Part shown: in pieces, positions 27,546-35,074 of the stretch
Numbering within the stretch: position 1 is the stretch's first letter
How the letters are laid out: each line of letters starts with the position of its first letter
DNA from: Caulobacteraceae bacterium
GTDB taxonomy: Bacteria > Pseudomonadota > Alphaproteobacteria > Caulobacterales > Caulobacteraceae
Direction of reading: 5' to 3'
DNA length: 40,818 nucleotides
Assembly: GCA_947474775.1 (NCBI GenBank)
Contig: CANJKG010000002.1
Location: 1 to 40,818 of the forward strand
Translations under genes and position numbers: made by a program
Notes under the pieces: model-generated
The model's input: the letters and a program-made list of their open reading frames with translations, nothing else
What the model was told of the DNA's origin: nothing
Database searches by the model: none

Positions 27546-27931
27546 CTCACGCAACCCCCAACGGATTGTTGAACCAAGTCCGGCGTTAGCAGCGCTTTTG
27601 AGGACATCGGGTCCGCCGGAGCCGTGCGAAATAGGGACTCTGGATGGCGATGTAAAGAGCAAGTTTTCCACAGGCCGGCGGCGCCATCGAAGATGTGGAA
27701 AATACTTAGTTATTCCTGAAGTTTAACAGGGGTCGGACAGGCCCAGGGAATCACGTTTTCTCAAGCGCCGGCCTGCGCCTTCGCCGGGACGCCGCGGCGA
27801 TGCCTGTTTAGAGGCGCCGCAGGCGTCGCCGGCGCCTTCCATTCCCGATGCGGTAGACCCGGAGCCGTCGGACATGCCATGAAGCCAGGGCGGGCCGGCG
27901 CCCGTGTGAACACCGGGAACCCTAGCCCTCA
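27546..27931. other. 386-nt divergent intergenic region
   Basis: This gap separates the decarboxylase (leftward) from phnC (rightward). It holds an inverted pair of 9-mers (27664-27702), a TCGCCG/CGGCGA hairpin (27781-27800) and an AGGCGCCG/CGGCGCCT hairpin (27812-27837). It is AT-richer near 27600-27730 than the coding DNA, consistent with the decarboxylase promoter. A 69-aa antisense ORF here (27723-27932) has no convincing features. The alphaproteobacterial speF leader RNA is known from this position before ornithine decarboxylase genes; I could not confirm or exclude it by eye. Confidence 0.6.
27664..27702. repeat. Inverted repeat TTTTCCACA ... TGTGGAAAA (DnaA-box-like)
   Basis: TTTTCCACA (27664-27672) and TGTGGAAAA (27694-27702) are perfect inverted 9-mers separated by 21 nt, and AAGT/ACTT flanks extend the symmetry with a 2-nt bulge. 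Each arm is one mismatch from the DnaA box TTATCCACA. It lies 119-157 nt upstream of the decarboxylase start. It may be a DnaA- or other protein-binding site, or a leader-RNA hairpin. The repeat is certain; the role is not. Confidence 0.65.
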
Positions 27932-28726
27932 ATGCCCGCCGCCGCCGTGCTGTCGATCAGGAACGCGTCTCGGACGTTCGGCCTGCGCCGGGCGTTGGAC
28001 GGGGTGTCGCTCGACGTCCACAAGGGCGAGATGATCGCCCTTATCGGGCCCTCCGGATCGGGCAAGTCCACCCTCCTGCGCTCGATCAGCGCCCTGCAGC
28101 CCATCGACGGTGGCGACGGGCGCATCCAGGCGTTCGGCTCCCCGGTGCAGGAGAACGGACGCATCTCCGGCTCCGTCGGCGAGGTGCGCAAGCGCATCGG
28201 CTTCATCTTCCAGCAGTTCAACCTGGTCGGCCGCCTCTCCCTTTTCTCCAATGTCGCCCTGGGATCGCTGGGTCGCATCGACCGGCTCCGCGGGACGCTG
28301 GGCCTCTGGCCGGCGGAGACCAAGGCCGCGGTCATGGCGGCGCTCGCCCGGGTGGGGGTGGCCGACTACGCCGGACAGCGGGCCAACACCCTGTCCGGCG
28401 GCCAGCAGCAGCGCGGCGCCATCGCCCGCGCTCTCGTGCAGCGCGCCAAGATCGTGCTGGCCGACGAACCGGTGGCCTCCCTGGACCCGGTCTCCGCGCG
28501 CCGGGTGATGGAGATCCTGCGCGAGCTCAACCGGCAGGACGGCCTGACCGTGGTGGTCACCCTGCACCAGGTGGACTACGCCCTGCGCTACTGCGACCGG
28601 GTGGTGGCGCTGAAGGCCGGCAAGGTCGTCTACGACGGCGACACGGAAGGCCTGGACCGCGCCCGGCTGATCGACATCTACGGTCCGGAGTTCGAAGACG
28701 TGTTCTGGGAGGGAGCCCCCCAATGA
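27932..28726 (+). CDS. phnC: Phosphonate-type ABC transporter ATP-binding protein
   Basis: This 264-aa ABC ATPase has Walker A GPSGSGKST, a Q-loop in FIFQQFNLVGRL, signature LSGGQQQRGAIARAL, Walker B KIVLADEPVASLDP and H-loop VVTLHQVDYA. The FQQFNLV and VTLHQVDYALRYCDR stretches are typical of PhnC. The stop overlaps phnD (ATGA). No phosphonate lyase or hydrolase gene is in the window, so the transported compound may be phosphonate, phosphite or phosphate. A strong Pho-type site was not seen in the short upstream region. Confidence 0.93.
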   Translation: MPAAAVLSIRNASRTFGLRRALDGVSLDVHKGEMIALIGPSGSGKSTLLRSISALQPIDGGDGRIQAFGSPVQENGRISGSVGEVRKRIGFIFQQFNLVGRLSLFSNVALGSLGRIDRLRGTLGLWPAETKAAVMAALARVGVADYAGQRANTLSGGQQQRGAIARALVQRAKIVLADEPVASLDPVSARRVMEILRELNRQDGLTVVVTLHQVDYALRYCDRVVALKAGKVVYDGDTEGLDRARLIDIYGPEFEDVFWEGAPQ

Positions 28727-29736
28727 TCGCTCGCCCGACAATCGCTCGCAGGAGCTTCCTCGGCCTCGCGGCCGCGCTCGTCCTGTCCGCGTGCGGAGAG
28801 AAGGCCGCCGCGCCGGACGCGCCCAAGGAGATCACCTTCTCCATCCTGTCGGCCGAGAACCAGTCCTCCATGGCGCCCCTGTGGCAGCCGCTGCTGGACG
28901 ACATGGCCAGCCAGGTGGGGGTGAAGGTGAAGCCCTATTTCGCCTCCAACTACACCGCCCTGATCGAGGCCATGCGGTTCAACCAGGTGCAGGTGGGCTG
29001 GTTCTCCGCCCTGCCGGCGCTGGAGGCCGTGCGCCGGGCCGACGGCGAGGTGATGGGCCGCGTGGTGGATGCCGGCGGCGAGGATTCCTACACCTCGGTC
29101 CTGATCGTGAAGAAGGGCAGCGGCATCACCCTCGACAAGGTGATGGCCTGCGGCAAGCGCTACACCTTCGGCCTGGGCGACGCCAAGTCCACCACCGGTA
29201 CGCTCGCGCCGATGAGCTATCTGTTCACCCCCAGGGGAATCGAGCCCAACGCCTGCTTCAAGGCGGTGCGCTCGGCCAGCCACCAGGCCAATGTGTTCTC
29301 CGTGGCCAACGGGGTGCTGGACGTGGCCACCAACAACAGCGTGGGCCTCCTGTTCGCCAACCGCGAGACGCCGGAGATCGCCTCCAAGGTCGAGATCATC
29401 TGGCGCTCGCCGCCGCTGCCGGAATCCTCGATCGTCGCGCGCAAGGACCTGGACCCGGCGATCCGCGAGAAGATCCGCCAGTTCTTCCTGACCTATGGCG
29501 TGGGCGAGGGACCGCAGGCGGACAAGCAGCGCGAGGTGCTCAAGGGGCTGACCTACGGCGGCTTCAAGCCCGCCGACGACAGCTACCTGGACCCCATCCG
29601 CGAGATGGAGGCGGCCGAGGTTCTGGCCCAGGCCAAGCGCGGCGGCGACAGGGCCAGGATCGCCAAGGCCCAGGCGGAATTCGACAAGGTCCGCGCCGCC
29701 GCCTCCCAGAAGCGCGCCGCCGATCCCGACGTCTAG
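28723..29736 (+). CDS. phnD: Phosphonate-type ABC transporter substrate-binding lipoprotein
   Basis: This 337-aa periplasmic binding protein has a Tat-like twin arginine (IARRSFLGLAAAL) and a lipobox LVLSAC, giving an anchored lipoprotein. The body has the PhnD pattern: FSILSAENQSSMAPLWQPLLDDM, VGWFSALPALEA, SYTSVLIVKKGSG, FGLGDAKSTTGTLAPMSYLF. The C-terminus is an extended Ala/Lys helix. It is coupled to phnC by a 4-nt overlap and directly abuts phnE (the ATG follows its stop). Confidence 0.92.
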   Translation: MIARPTIARRSFLGLAAALVLSACGEKAAAPDAPKEITFSILSAENQSSMAPLWQPLLDDMASQVGVKVKPYFASNYTALIEAMRFNQVQVGWFSALPALEAVRRADGEVMGRVVDAGGEDSYTSVLIVKKGSGITLDKVMACGKRYTFGLGDAKSTTGTLAPMSYLFTPRGIEPNACFKAVRSASHQANVFSVANGVLDVATNNSVGLLFANRETPEIASKVEIIWRSPPLPESSIVARKDLDPAIREKIRQFFLTYGVGEGPQADKQREVLKGLTYGGFKPADDSYLDPIREMEAAEVLAQAKRGGDRARIAKAQAEFDKVRAAASQKRAADPDV

Positions 29737-30543
29737 ATGACCCCGCCCACCGCCGCAGAGATTCCCCCGCCGCCCAGCCGCAGCCTGGCCCAGCGCGCGC
29801 CCGACATACTGGTCTGGGGCGGCGTGATCCTGCTGCTGATGATCAGCTTCAAGCCGGTGGAGATGGGCCATCTGGTCCGCCTGTTCTCGAACTCCGAAAA
29901 TATGCGCCAGTACGGCCAGGAACTGCTGCGACCCGACTTCGCCCAACTGCCGCTGTTCATCGCCCAGATGTGGCTGACGGTGCAGATCGCGCTGTGGGGG
30001 ACCGTGCTGGCGGTGATCCTCGCCATTCCCTTTGGACTCGCCTGCGCGCGCAACGTCTCGCCGGTCTGGCTGCAGCAGCCCATGCGCCTCCTGATGAACC
30101 TGCTCCGCTCGATCCCCGACCTGGTGATCGGCACCCTGTTCATCGTGGCGGTGGGGCTGGGACCGTTCGCCGGGGTGATGGCGCTGGCCCTCAACACCGG
30201 CGGCGTGCTCGCCAAGCTGTTCTCGGAGGCCGTCGAATCCATCGACAAGGGCCCGGTGGAAGGTGTCCGCGCAACCGGCGCCACGCGCCTGCAGGAGATC
30301 GTCTGGGGGGTGATCCCGCAGGTGGCGCCGCTGTGGACCTCCTACGCCCTCTACCGCTTCGAATCGAATTCCCGCTCGGCCACCGTGCTGGGCCTGATCG
30401 GGGCCGGCGGCATCGGCCAGCTGCTGTTCGAGACCATGAACGCCTTCGACTACAACCAACTCTCGGCCATCGTGATCGTCATCGTGCTCGCGGTCACGAT
30501 GATCGACATGCTGTCCCAGGCCATGCGCAGCCGGCTGCTGTAA
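29737..30543 (+). CDS. phnE: Phosphonate-type ABC transporter permease
   Basis: This 268-aa inner-membrane permease has about six hydrophobic helices. The EAA loop is EAVESIDKGPVEGVRATGATRLQEIVWGVIP, and GLIGAGGIGQLLFE near the C-terminus is characteristic of PhnE/MetI-type permeases. One copy only is present, so it should form a homodimer with PhnC. Its ATG follows the phnD stop with no gap. A GC-rich hairpin follows the stop and may end both this operon and the convergent Nudix gene. Confidence 0.93.
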   Translation: MTPPTAAEIPPPPSRSLAQRAPDILVWGGVILLLMISFKPVEMGHLVRLFSNSENMRQYGQELLRPDFAQLPLFIAQMWLTVQIALWGTVLAVILAIPFGLACARNVSPVWLQQPMRLLMNLLRSIPDLVIGTLFIVAVGLGPFAGVMALALNTGGVLAKLFSEAVESIDKGPVEGVRATGATRLQEIVWGVIPQVAPLWTSYALYRFESNSRSATVLGLIGAGGIGQLLFETMNAFDYNQLSAIVIVIVLAVTMIDMLSQAMRSRLL

Positions 30544-30548
30544 TTCAT

Positions 30549-30575
30549 CTCCCCCGAGGCGAAGCCCCAGGGGAG
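30549..30575. terminator. Hairpin between convergent phnE and Nudix gene
   Basis: CTCCCC (30549-30554) pairs with GGGGAG (30570-30575); inside, GGC-GAA-GCC continues the stem with mismatches. It lies 5 nt after the phnE stop and 8 nt before the stop of the Nudix gene, so it could serve both strands. T-tracts are poor, so efficiency is uncertain. Confidence 0.45.
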
Positions 30576-30582
30576 AGGAGCT

Positions 30583-31032
30583 CTATCCCTTGAACCCGGC
30601 CAGCAGGGCCTTCAGCTCGGGCTCATCCACCCGATCCGCCGCCTCGGCTGGCGACACCCAGGCCTTCTCGCGTTCGGCCTTCTCTGGCCAGTCGTCGGCC
30701 TCATGGGCGACCTTGAGGGCGTAGACGGAGACCCGCACATGCTGGACGCGCCCACTCTGCAGACGCTTGTCGTAGTGATAGTCGCCCAGGCGTTTGCGGC
30801 CGACGCGGCCGGAGACGCCCGCCTCCTCGAAGGCCTCCAGCGCCGCGGAAGGCCGCGACTTCAGTCCCTTGATCGGCCAGCCCTTGGGGATCACCCACCG
30901 CCGGGTCTCCCGCGAGGTGATCAGCAGCACCTCCACGCCGCCGCCCTCCGCGCGCCGCCACGGCAGGGCGGCGTATTGCGCCCTGGGTTCGCGATCCGGC
31001 TCGGCGGGGGTGTACTCGCGCGCCTTCGACAT
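30583..31032 (-). CDS. Nudix hydrolase (DIPP-like), non-canonical Nudix box
   Basis: This 149-aa Nudix-fold protein has the region WVIPKGWPIKGLKSRPSAALEAFEEAGVSG. Compared with GX5EX7REUXEEXGU it keeps LEAFEEAGV with the catalytic glutamates, but the first box E is serine and the R of RE is leucine. The PKGWP start and DYHYDKR after the box resemble the DIPP/Ap4A-type bacterial subgroup. Activity on diphosphoinositol or dinucleoside polyphosphates is inferred only. It is a lone gene convergent with phnE. Confidence 0.85.
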   Translation of the reverse strand: MSKAREYTPAEPDREPRAQYAALPWRRAEGGGVEVLLITSRETRRWVIPKGWPIKGLKSRPSAALEAFEEAGVSGRVGRKRLGDYHYDKRLQSGRVQHVRVSVYALKVAHEADDWPEKAEREKAWVSPAEAADRVDEPELKALLAGFKG

Positions 31033-31184
31033 CAGCCGGACACGACGCGCAGTCCGCGGAGCGTCGCGCGGTGACGGAGGATGCGTCGGTGCGCAAGCGG
31101 AGGTGGGATGGCCCTGGAGTTCATGCCGTCAGGATGCGCCGGCAGCCGGATAAAATCCCGGGCCTCATCGCCGCAGGGTCTCGC

Positions 31185-31229
31185 CCGGCGCCCCGGGGCC
31201 GGCAGCCCAACCGGGCGTCGGGGCGCCGG
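31185..31229. repeat. 11-bp perfect hairpin CCGGCGCCCCG / CGGGGCGCCGG
   Basis: The arms at 31185-31195 and 31219-31229 are perfect complements. Inside the 23-nt loop, GCCC-aacc-GGGC forms a second short stem. There is no T-tract. It sits in the middle of the 442-nt gap, roughly 150 nt from the Nudix start and 250 nt from the porin start, so it is not a terminator of either gene. Role unknown. Confidence 0.5.
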
Positions 31230-31362
31230 CATGGGGCGGGATGGACTGGATTTTCGCTGTGCATGCCAACCTCGATCAACCGCCGCCAGGGGCCGACCTA
31301 GGCTGGTATACGGAGGATGTAAACGGGCCGCCGCCGCCTGATCGTCCGGTCGCATCACAAGA

Positions 31363-31380
31363 CTTTCACAAGCATGACAT
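31363..31380 (+). promoter_or_regulatory. Pho-box-like tandem upstream of porin
   Basis: CTTTCAC-AAGC-ATGACAT matches the Pho-box layout CTGTCAT-N4-CTGTCAT at 10 of 14 positions. It is about 95 nt upstream of the OprP-type porin start. An isolated perfect CTGTCAT follows at 31406-31412 without a good partner 11 nt away. Given a phosphate porin and pstS downstream, PhoB control is likely, but which element is used is uncertain. Confidence 0.42.
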
Positions 31381-31474
31381 TGGCCGTCGCGGAACCTTGT
31401 TGGCGCTGTCATTGTGCCCAGCTAAGCCGCGCCAGCACCGGCGAGCGCGGGGGCATAGCTGAAGGATCCGCACA

Positions 31475-32692
31475 ATGATCAACAAGACCACGCTGTCTGG
31501 CGGGGCTGGGTTGGGCGCCCTGCTGGCGCTCAGCCTGGGCGCCAGCGCGCAGGCGCAGGACACCACCACCGTGTGGCAGGGCGCGCCTCGCTTCTCCAAC
31601 GAGGCCCTGACCTTCAAGGTCCGCGGCCGGGTCTATGAGGACTACGTCCGCCAGGACGTGAACCGCGAGGTGGGCGTCGACTTCAAGGCCAGCAACACCC
31701 GCCTGCGCACCGCCCGCCTGGGGGTCGAAGGCACCTGGAACGCGGACTGGGCCTACAAGGCCGAAGTCACCCTGGCGTCGGCCGGCGGGACCACCCAGTG
31801 GGAAGACCTGACCCTCGAATACAAGCCCAACGAATACACCTCCATCCTGGCCGGAAACTTCAAGACCGTGTCGCTCGAGAACATCAACTCGTCCCGCTAC
31901 AACACCTTCATGGAGCGCGGCGCATATAACGACTTCATCGACGCCGGCCGGGTGATGAACGTCCAGGTCAAGACGAACGGCCTCAACTGGACCGCCGCCG
32001 TGGCGGTCTCCGGCGACAGCCTGAACGCCCCCGACGTGGCCACCAACGCCTCGACCGGCTCGCGCGAGGTGATCGGCTTCAACGGACGGGCGACCTATTC
32101 GCCGATCCTCACCGACTTCACCACCGTCCACCTGGGCGTCTGGGCCCGCAGGCGCAACCGCGAGGACCAGGCCAACTTCACCTACCAGGTGCGCAACAAC
32201 ACCAACTACGGCGCCCGCTACGTCACCAGCGGCGCGATCGGCGTCCAGGACACCATGGTGGGCCTCGAGGGCGTGTGGATCCACAAGGCCTTCTCACTGC
32301 AGGGCGAGTGGGCGAACGCCAAGGTCGACCGCGCCGGAATCGCGCCCAGCGTGGACTTCCAGGGCTACTATGTGGCGGCCTCCTGGTACCTGACCGGCGA
32401 GACCCGCCGCTTCGAGGCCTTCAAGGGTGAGTTCAACCGTACCCGGATCCTCAATCCCGTCACCGCCGGCGGCTTCGGCGCCGTGGAGCTGGCGGTCCGC
32501 TACGACAACATCGACCTGAAGGAGCTGGCCGGAGCCGGGGAATACTCGGGCTGGACCTTCGGCGCCAACTGGCACCCGCACCCCTATGTGCGCCTCCAGG
32601 CCAACTACACCATGTCCAAGAACAACAACCCCGCCGTGGGCGCCGACGTCGACGTCGACACCCTGCAGTTCCGCGCCCAATTCGACTTCTGA
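31475..32692 (+). CDS. Phosphate-selective porin OprO/OprP family
   Basis: This 405-aa outer-membrane beta-barrel has a signal peptide (MINKTTLSGGAGLGALLALSLGASAQAQ). The mature part has repeated amphipathic strands, including FKVRGRVYEDYVRQDV, LRTARLGVEGTWNADWAYKAEVTL and ILAGNFKTVSLENINSS. The C-terminus ends in LQFRAQFDF, the Phe-terminated signal for BAM assembly. The family forms trimeric phosphate/polyphosphate channels. AAGGA lies 8 nt before the ATG. It is followed 48 nt downstream by pstS, giving an outer-membrane-to-periplasm phosphate route. Confidence 0.9.
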   Translation: MINKTTLSGGAGLGALLALSLGASAQAQDTTTVWQGAPRFSNEALTFKVRGRVYEDYVRQDVNREVGVDFKASNTRLRTARLGVEGTWNADWAYKAEVTLASAGGTTQWEDLTLEYKPNEYTSILAGNFKTVSLENINSSRYNTFMERGAYNDFIDAGRVMNVQVKTNGLNWTAAVAVSGDSLNAPDVATNASTGSREVIGFNGRATYSPILTDFTTVHLGVWARRRNREDQANFTYQVRNNTNYGARYVTSGAIGVQDTMVGLEGVWIHKAFSLQGEWANAKVDRAGIAPSVDFQGYYVAASWYLTGETRRFEAFKGEFNRTRILNPVTAGGFGAVELAVRYDNIDLKELAGAGEYSGWTFGANWHPHPYVRLQANYTMSKNNNPAVGADVDVDTLQFRAQFDF

Positions 32693-32740
32693 CCCAGCCT
32701 GGCCGGGCCTCGCCCCGGCCGCCTTCTCGGAGAACCACCC

Positions 32741-33778
32741 ATGAAACACCTGATGAGCTGCGCAGCCGCCGTCGCGCTGCTGATGCCCGCCACCGCCGCC
32801 CACGCCGCCCGCGACTTCGTCTGGGCCGCCGGCTCCTCCACCGTCTTCCCCTTCTCCACCCGCGTGGCGGAGCAGTACGCCCGCAAGAACAGCGCCAAGC
32901 CGCCCAAGGTCGAGAGCCTCGGGACCGGCGGCGGCATCAAGCTGTTCTGCGGCGGCGCCGGCGACAACTTCCCCGACATCGCCAACGCCTCGCGCCCGAT
33001 GAAGAAGGCTGAGTTCGACCAGTGCGCCGCCAATGGCGTGAAGGACATCGTCCAGATCAAGATCGGCTTCGACGGCATCGTGGTGGCCTCCGACAAGGAT
33101 GGCCCGAACTACGCCTTCAAGATCGAGCACCTGTACCTTGGCCTGGCGGCCAATGTGCTGCGCCAGGGCAAATTCATCGCCAACCCCTACAAGACCTGGG
33201 ACGAAGTCGGCTCGGGCCTGCCGGGCAACAACATCCTGGTCTATGGCCCGCCGCCCACCTCCGGCACCCGCGACGCCTTCGTCGAGCTGGGCATCGAGGC
33301 CGGCGCGCGGAAATATCCGATCGCGGAGGAACTGCGGTCCAACAACGAAGCGAAGTTCAAGCAGATCGTCGATCCGCTGCGCAAGGACGGCTGGGTCGAC
33401 GCCGGCGAGAACGACAACGCCATCGTCCAGACCCTGACCAAGACCCCCGGCTCGCTGGGCGTCTTCGGCTATTCCTTCCTTGAGGAGAACGGCGACAAGG
33501 TGAAGGGCATGCCCGTGAACGGTGTCATGCCGACCCCGGGGACCATCGCCGACGGCTCCTACCCGCTGGCCCGCTCGCTCTACATCTATGTGAAGAAGTC
33601 GCGGATCGCGACCACCAAGGGCCTGCAGGAGTTCGTCAACGAGTTCGTCTCCGACGCCGCCACGGGCCGGGGCGGCTATCTGCCGCAACGGGGCCTGATC
33701 GCCCTGCCGCCCGGCCAGCACGCCGCCCAGAAGGCGGTGGCCGAGAAGCTGCCGTCCATGGCTCGCCCGGCCTCCTGA
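32741..33778 (+). CDS. pstS: Phosphate-binding protein PstS
   Basis: This 345-aa periplasmic protein has a signal peptide (cleavage near AHA|ARDF). The phosphate-binding patterns are AAGSSTVFPFSTRVAEQY, GTGGGIKLFCGG, IANASRPMKKAEF and PPTSGTRDAFVELG. GGAG lies 8 nt before the ATG. No pstCAB follows; instead there is a strong terminator, so the permease must be elsewhere. It is in the same orientation as the porin with a 48-nt gap and is probably co-transcribed. Confidence 0.94.
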   Translation: MKHLMSCAAAVALLMPATAAHAARDFVWAAGSSTVFPFSTRVAEQYARKNSAKPPKVESLGTGGGIKLFCGGAGDNFPDIANASRPMKKAEFDQCAANGVKDIVQIKIGFDGIVVASDKDGPNYAFKIEHLYLGLAANVLRQGKFIANPYKTWDEVGSGLPGNNILVYGPPPTSGTRDAFVELGIEAGARKYPIAEELRSNNEAKFKQIVDPLRKDGWVDAGENDNAIVQTLTKTPGSLGVFGYSFLEENGDKVKGMPVNGVMPTPGTIADGSYPLARSLYIYVKKSRIATTKGLQEFVNEFVSDAATGRGGYLPQRGLIALPPGQHAAQKAVAEKLPSMARPAS

Positions 33779-33804
33779 GTTTTACGACCCCCACCAAGAC
33801 CACT

Positions 33805-33839
33805 GCGCCGCGGCCCTCCGGCCGCGGCGCCTTTCTTTT
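33805..33839 (+). terminator. Rho-independent terminator after pstS
   Basis: GCGCCGCGGCC-CTCC-GGCCGCGGCGC is a perfect 11-bp GC stem followed by CTTTCTTTT. It lies 27 nt after the pstS stop, before the arsenic operon promoter. Stem and T-tract both meet the intrinsic terminator criteria, making this the clearest terminator in the window. Confidence 0.92.
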
Positions 33840-33876
33840 GGCCGCGCCCGCTCGTGACATCGAGCCGGATAGCGCT

Positions 33877-33920
33877 TAAGTTATGCATATACTGTAATTA
33901 CTGGAAATATCGTATTATAG
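33877..33920 (+). promoter_or_regulatory. AT-rich promoter/operator region of the ars operon
   Basis: TTAAGTTATGCATATACTG, the palindrome GTAATTAC (33894-33901) and AAATATCGTATTATAG form about 45 bp of AT-rich DNA in a GC-rich genome, directly before the arsH ribosome site. ArsR repressors bind AT-rich imperfect dyads in such promoters. I cannot fix the -35/-10 or the operator with confidence. Confidence 0.5.
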
Positions 33921-33935
33921 CCATTGGAGGTCGCG

Positions 33936-34658
33936 GTGGACTTGCCATCGCTGAACGCGGACTTCGCGGACTACCCCACGCTCGGGAAGCTCTCGCCGGT
34001 GGGCGGCTTCCCCCATCCGCCGCGCATCCTGCTGCTGTACGGCTCCCTGCGCACGGTCTCCTACAGCCGGCTTCTGATCCTGGAGGCCCAGCGCCTGCTC
34101 GACAGGATGGGCGCCGAGACCCGGGTTTTCGACCCCACGGGACTGCCGCTTCCCGATGGCGCGGCCGCCGATCACCCCAAGGTCCAGGAGCTTCGCGACC
34201 TCATGGCCTGGTCGGAAGGCCAGGTATGGTGCAGCCCGGAGCGCCACGGCGCAATCTCGGGCGTCATGAAGTCCCAGATCGACTGGGTGCCCCTGGCCCT
34301 GGGGAGCATCCGGCCCACCCAGGGAAAGACCCTGGCGGTCATGCAGGTGTCCGGCGGCTCGCAGTCGTTCAACGCCGTGAACACGCTCCGGCTGCTCGGA
34401 CGCTGGATGCGGATGTTCACCATCCCAAACCAGTCGTCGGTGGCCAAGGCGTTCCAGGAGTTCGACGCCGACGGGCGCATGAGGCCATCCGACTACTACG
34501 AACGGGTGGTCGACGTGATGGAGGAGCTGTTCAAGTTCACCCTCCTGCTGCGCGACCGGAAGGACTACCTGGTCGACCGCTACAGCGAGCGCAAGGCGGA
34601 GGGCCGGCCGACCCTCGCGGCCTCCCTGGCCGACTCCGCCATGGCGCACGAGCGGTAA
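33936..34658 (+). CDS. arsH: Arsenical resistance protein ArsH (NADPH-dependent FMN reductase)
   Basis: This 240-aa flavodoxin-like reductase has the FMN site in [21 protein letters not shown] and the ArsH motifs [20 protein letters not shown] and [18 protein letters not shown]. ArsH oxidises trivalent organoarsenicals and gives methylarsenite resistance. The start is GTG 33936 with GGAGG 5 nt upstream; the track's TTG at 33924 overlaps that ribosome site. It heads the arsH-arsR-arsC-aqpS operon, 14 nt before arsR. Confidence 0.95.
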   Translation: MDLPSLNADFADYPTLGKLSPVGGFPHPPRILLLYGSLRTVSYSRLLILEAQRLLDRMGAETRVFDPTGLPLPDGAAADHPKVQELRDLMAWSEGQVWCSPERHGAISGVMKSQIDWVPLALGSIRPTQGKTLAVMQVSGGSQSFNAVNTLRLLGRWMRMFTIPNQSSVAKAFQEFDADGRMRPSDYYERVVDVMEELFKFTLLLRDRKDYLVDRYSERKAEGRPTLAASLADSAMAHER

Positions 34659-34672
34659 CGACGGGTTGTCAT

Positions 34673-35074
34673 ATGGCGGTCGCTATGAGCGAGCATTCTG
34701 GCATCATGGAAATGGATTCTGCGGTACGCACGCTCGGCGCCCTCGCCCATGGCGGCCGGCTGGAGATATTCAGGCTGCTGATCGTGGCCGGGCCCGAGGG
34801 CATGGCGGCCGGGGACATCGCCAAGGCGGTGGGCTGTTACCCCAACACCCTGTCATCGAACGTCGCCATCCTGCACCGCGCGGGCCTGGTGAGCGCCCAA
34901 CGCGACGGCCGCTCCATCCGCTACGCTGCGGCCTACGACCAGATGGCGGCCCTGCTGGGCTACCTCGTGCAGGACTGCTGCAACGGCGCCGCGGAGATCT
35001 GTGGGCCCTTGGCCCAGGCGGTGGCCAGCGTCGCCTGCTGCGACACCCTCAACACCCAGGAGACGCCGGCATGA
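34673..35074 (+). CDS. arsR: ArsR family arsenite-responsive repressor
   Basis: This is a 133-aa winged-helix repressor. The DNA-binding region is IAKAVGCYPNTLSSNVAILHRAGLVSAQRDGRSIRYAA. Arsenite-binding cysteines are probably in YLVQDCCNGAAEICG, resembling the C-terminal CC...C arrangement of the Acidithiobacillus-type ArsR; another CC lies near the end. The start is uncertain: ATG 34673 gives MAVAMSEHSG, ATG 34685 gives MSEHSG, and neither has a good Shine-Dalgarno. Its stop overlaps the arsC start (ATGA), coupling sensor and reductase. Confidence 0.88.
   Translation: MAVAMSEHSGIMEMDSAVRTLGALAHGGRLEIFRLLIVAGPEGMAAGDIAKAVGCYPNTLSSNVAILHRAGLVSAQRDGRSIRYAAAYDQMAALLGYLVQDCCNGAAEICGPLAQAVASVACCDTLNTQETPA

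Larger units (their letters stand above)
31033..31474. other. 442-nt divergent intergenic region
   Basis: This gap separates the Nudix gene from the porin. It contains an 11-bp perfect hairpin (31185-31229), a Pho-box-like pair at 31363-31380 and a lone CTGTCAT at 31406-31412. Track ORFs here (31032-31412 minus, 31081-31341 plus and others) are proline/arginine-rich shadows with no start signals or family features, and I do not call them. A small RNA in the hairpin region is possible but unsupported. Confidence 0.55.

Noticed and set aside
27723-27932. 69-aa ORF in the divergent gap before phnC
   Set aside because: No ribosome site or family features; Gly/Ser/Arg-rich and crossing two GC hairpins.
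28678-30593. 593-aa minus and 600-aa plus ORFs over phnDE
   Set aside because: Both are out-of-frame shadows of phnD and phnE, low-complexity Gly/His/Arg-rich.
31032-31412. 126-aa and smaller ORFs in the Nudix-porin gap
   Set aside because: Proline/arginine-rich frames without start signals; they overlap the hairpin and the Pho-like site.
31406-31412. Perfect CTGTCAT as a full Pho box
   Set aside because: No acceptable second heptamer 11 nt away on either side; kept only as part of the context for the 31363 site.
32294-33721. 475-aa minus ORF over the porin and pstS
   Set aside because: Antisense shadow of two genes with signal peptides and strong family features.
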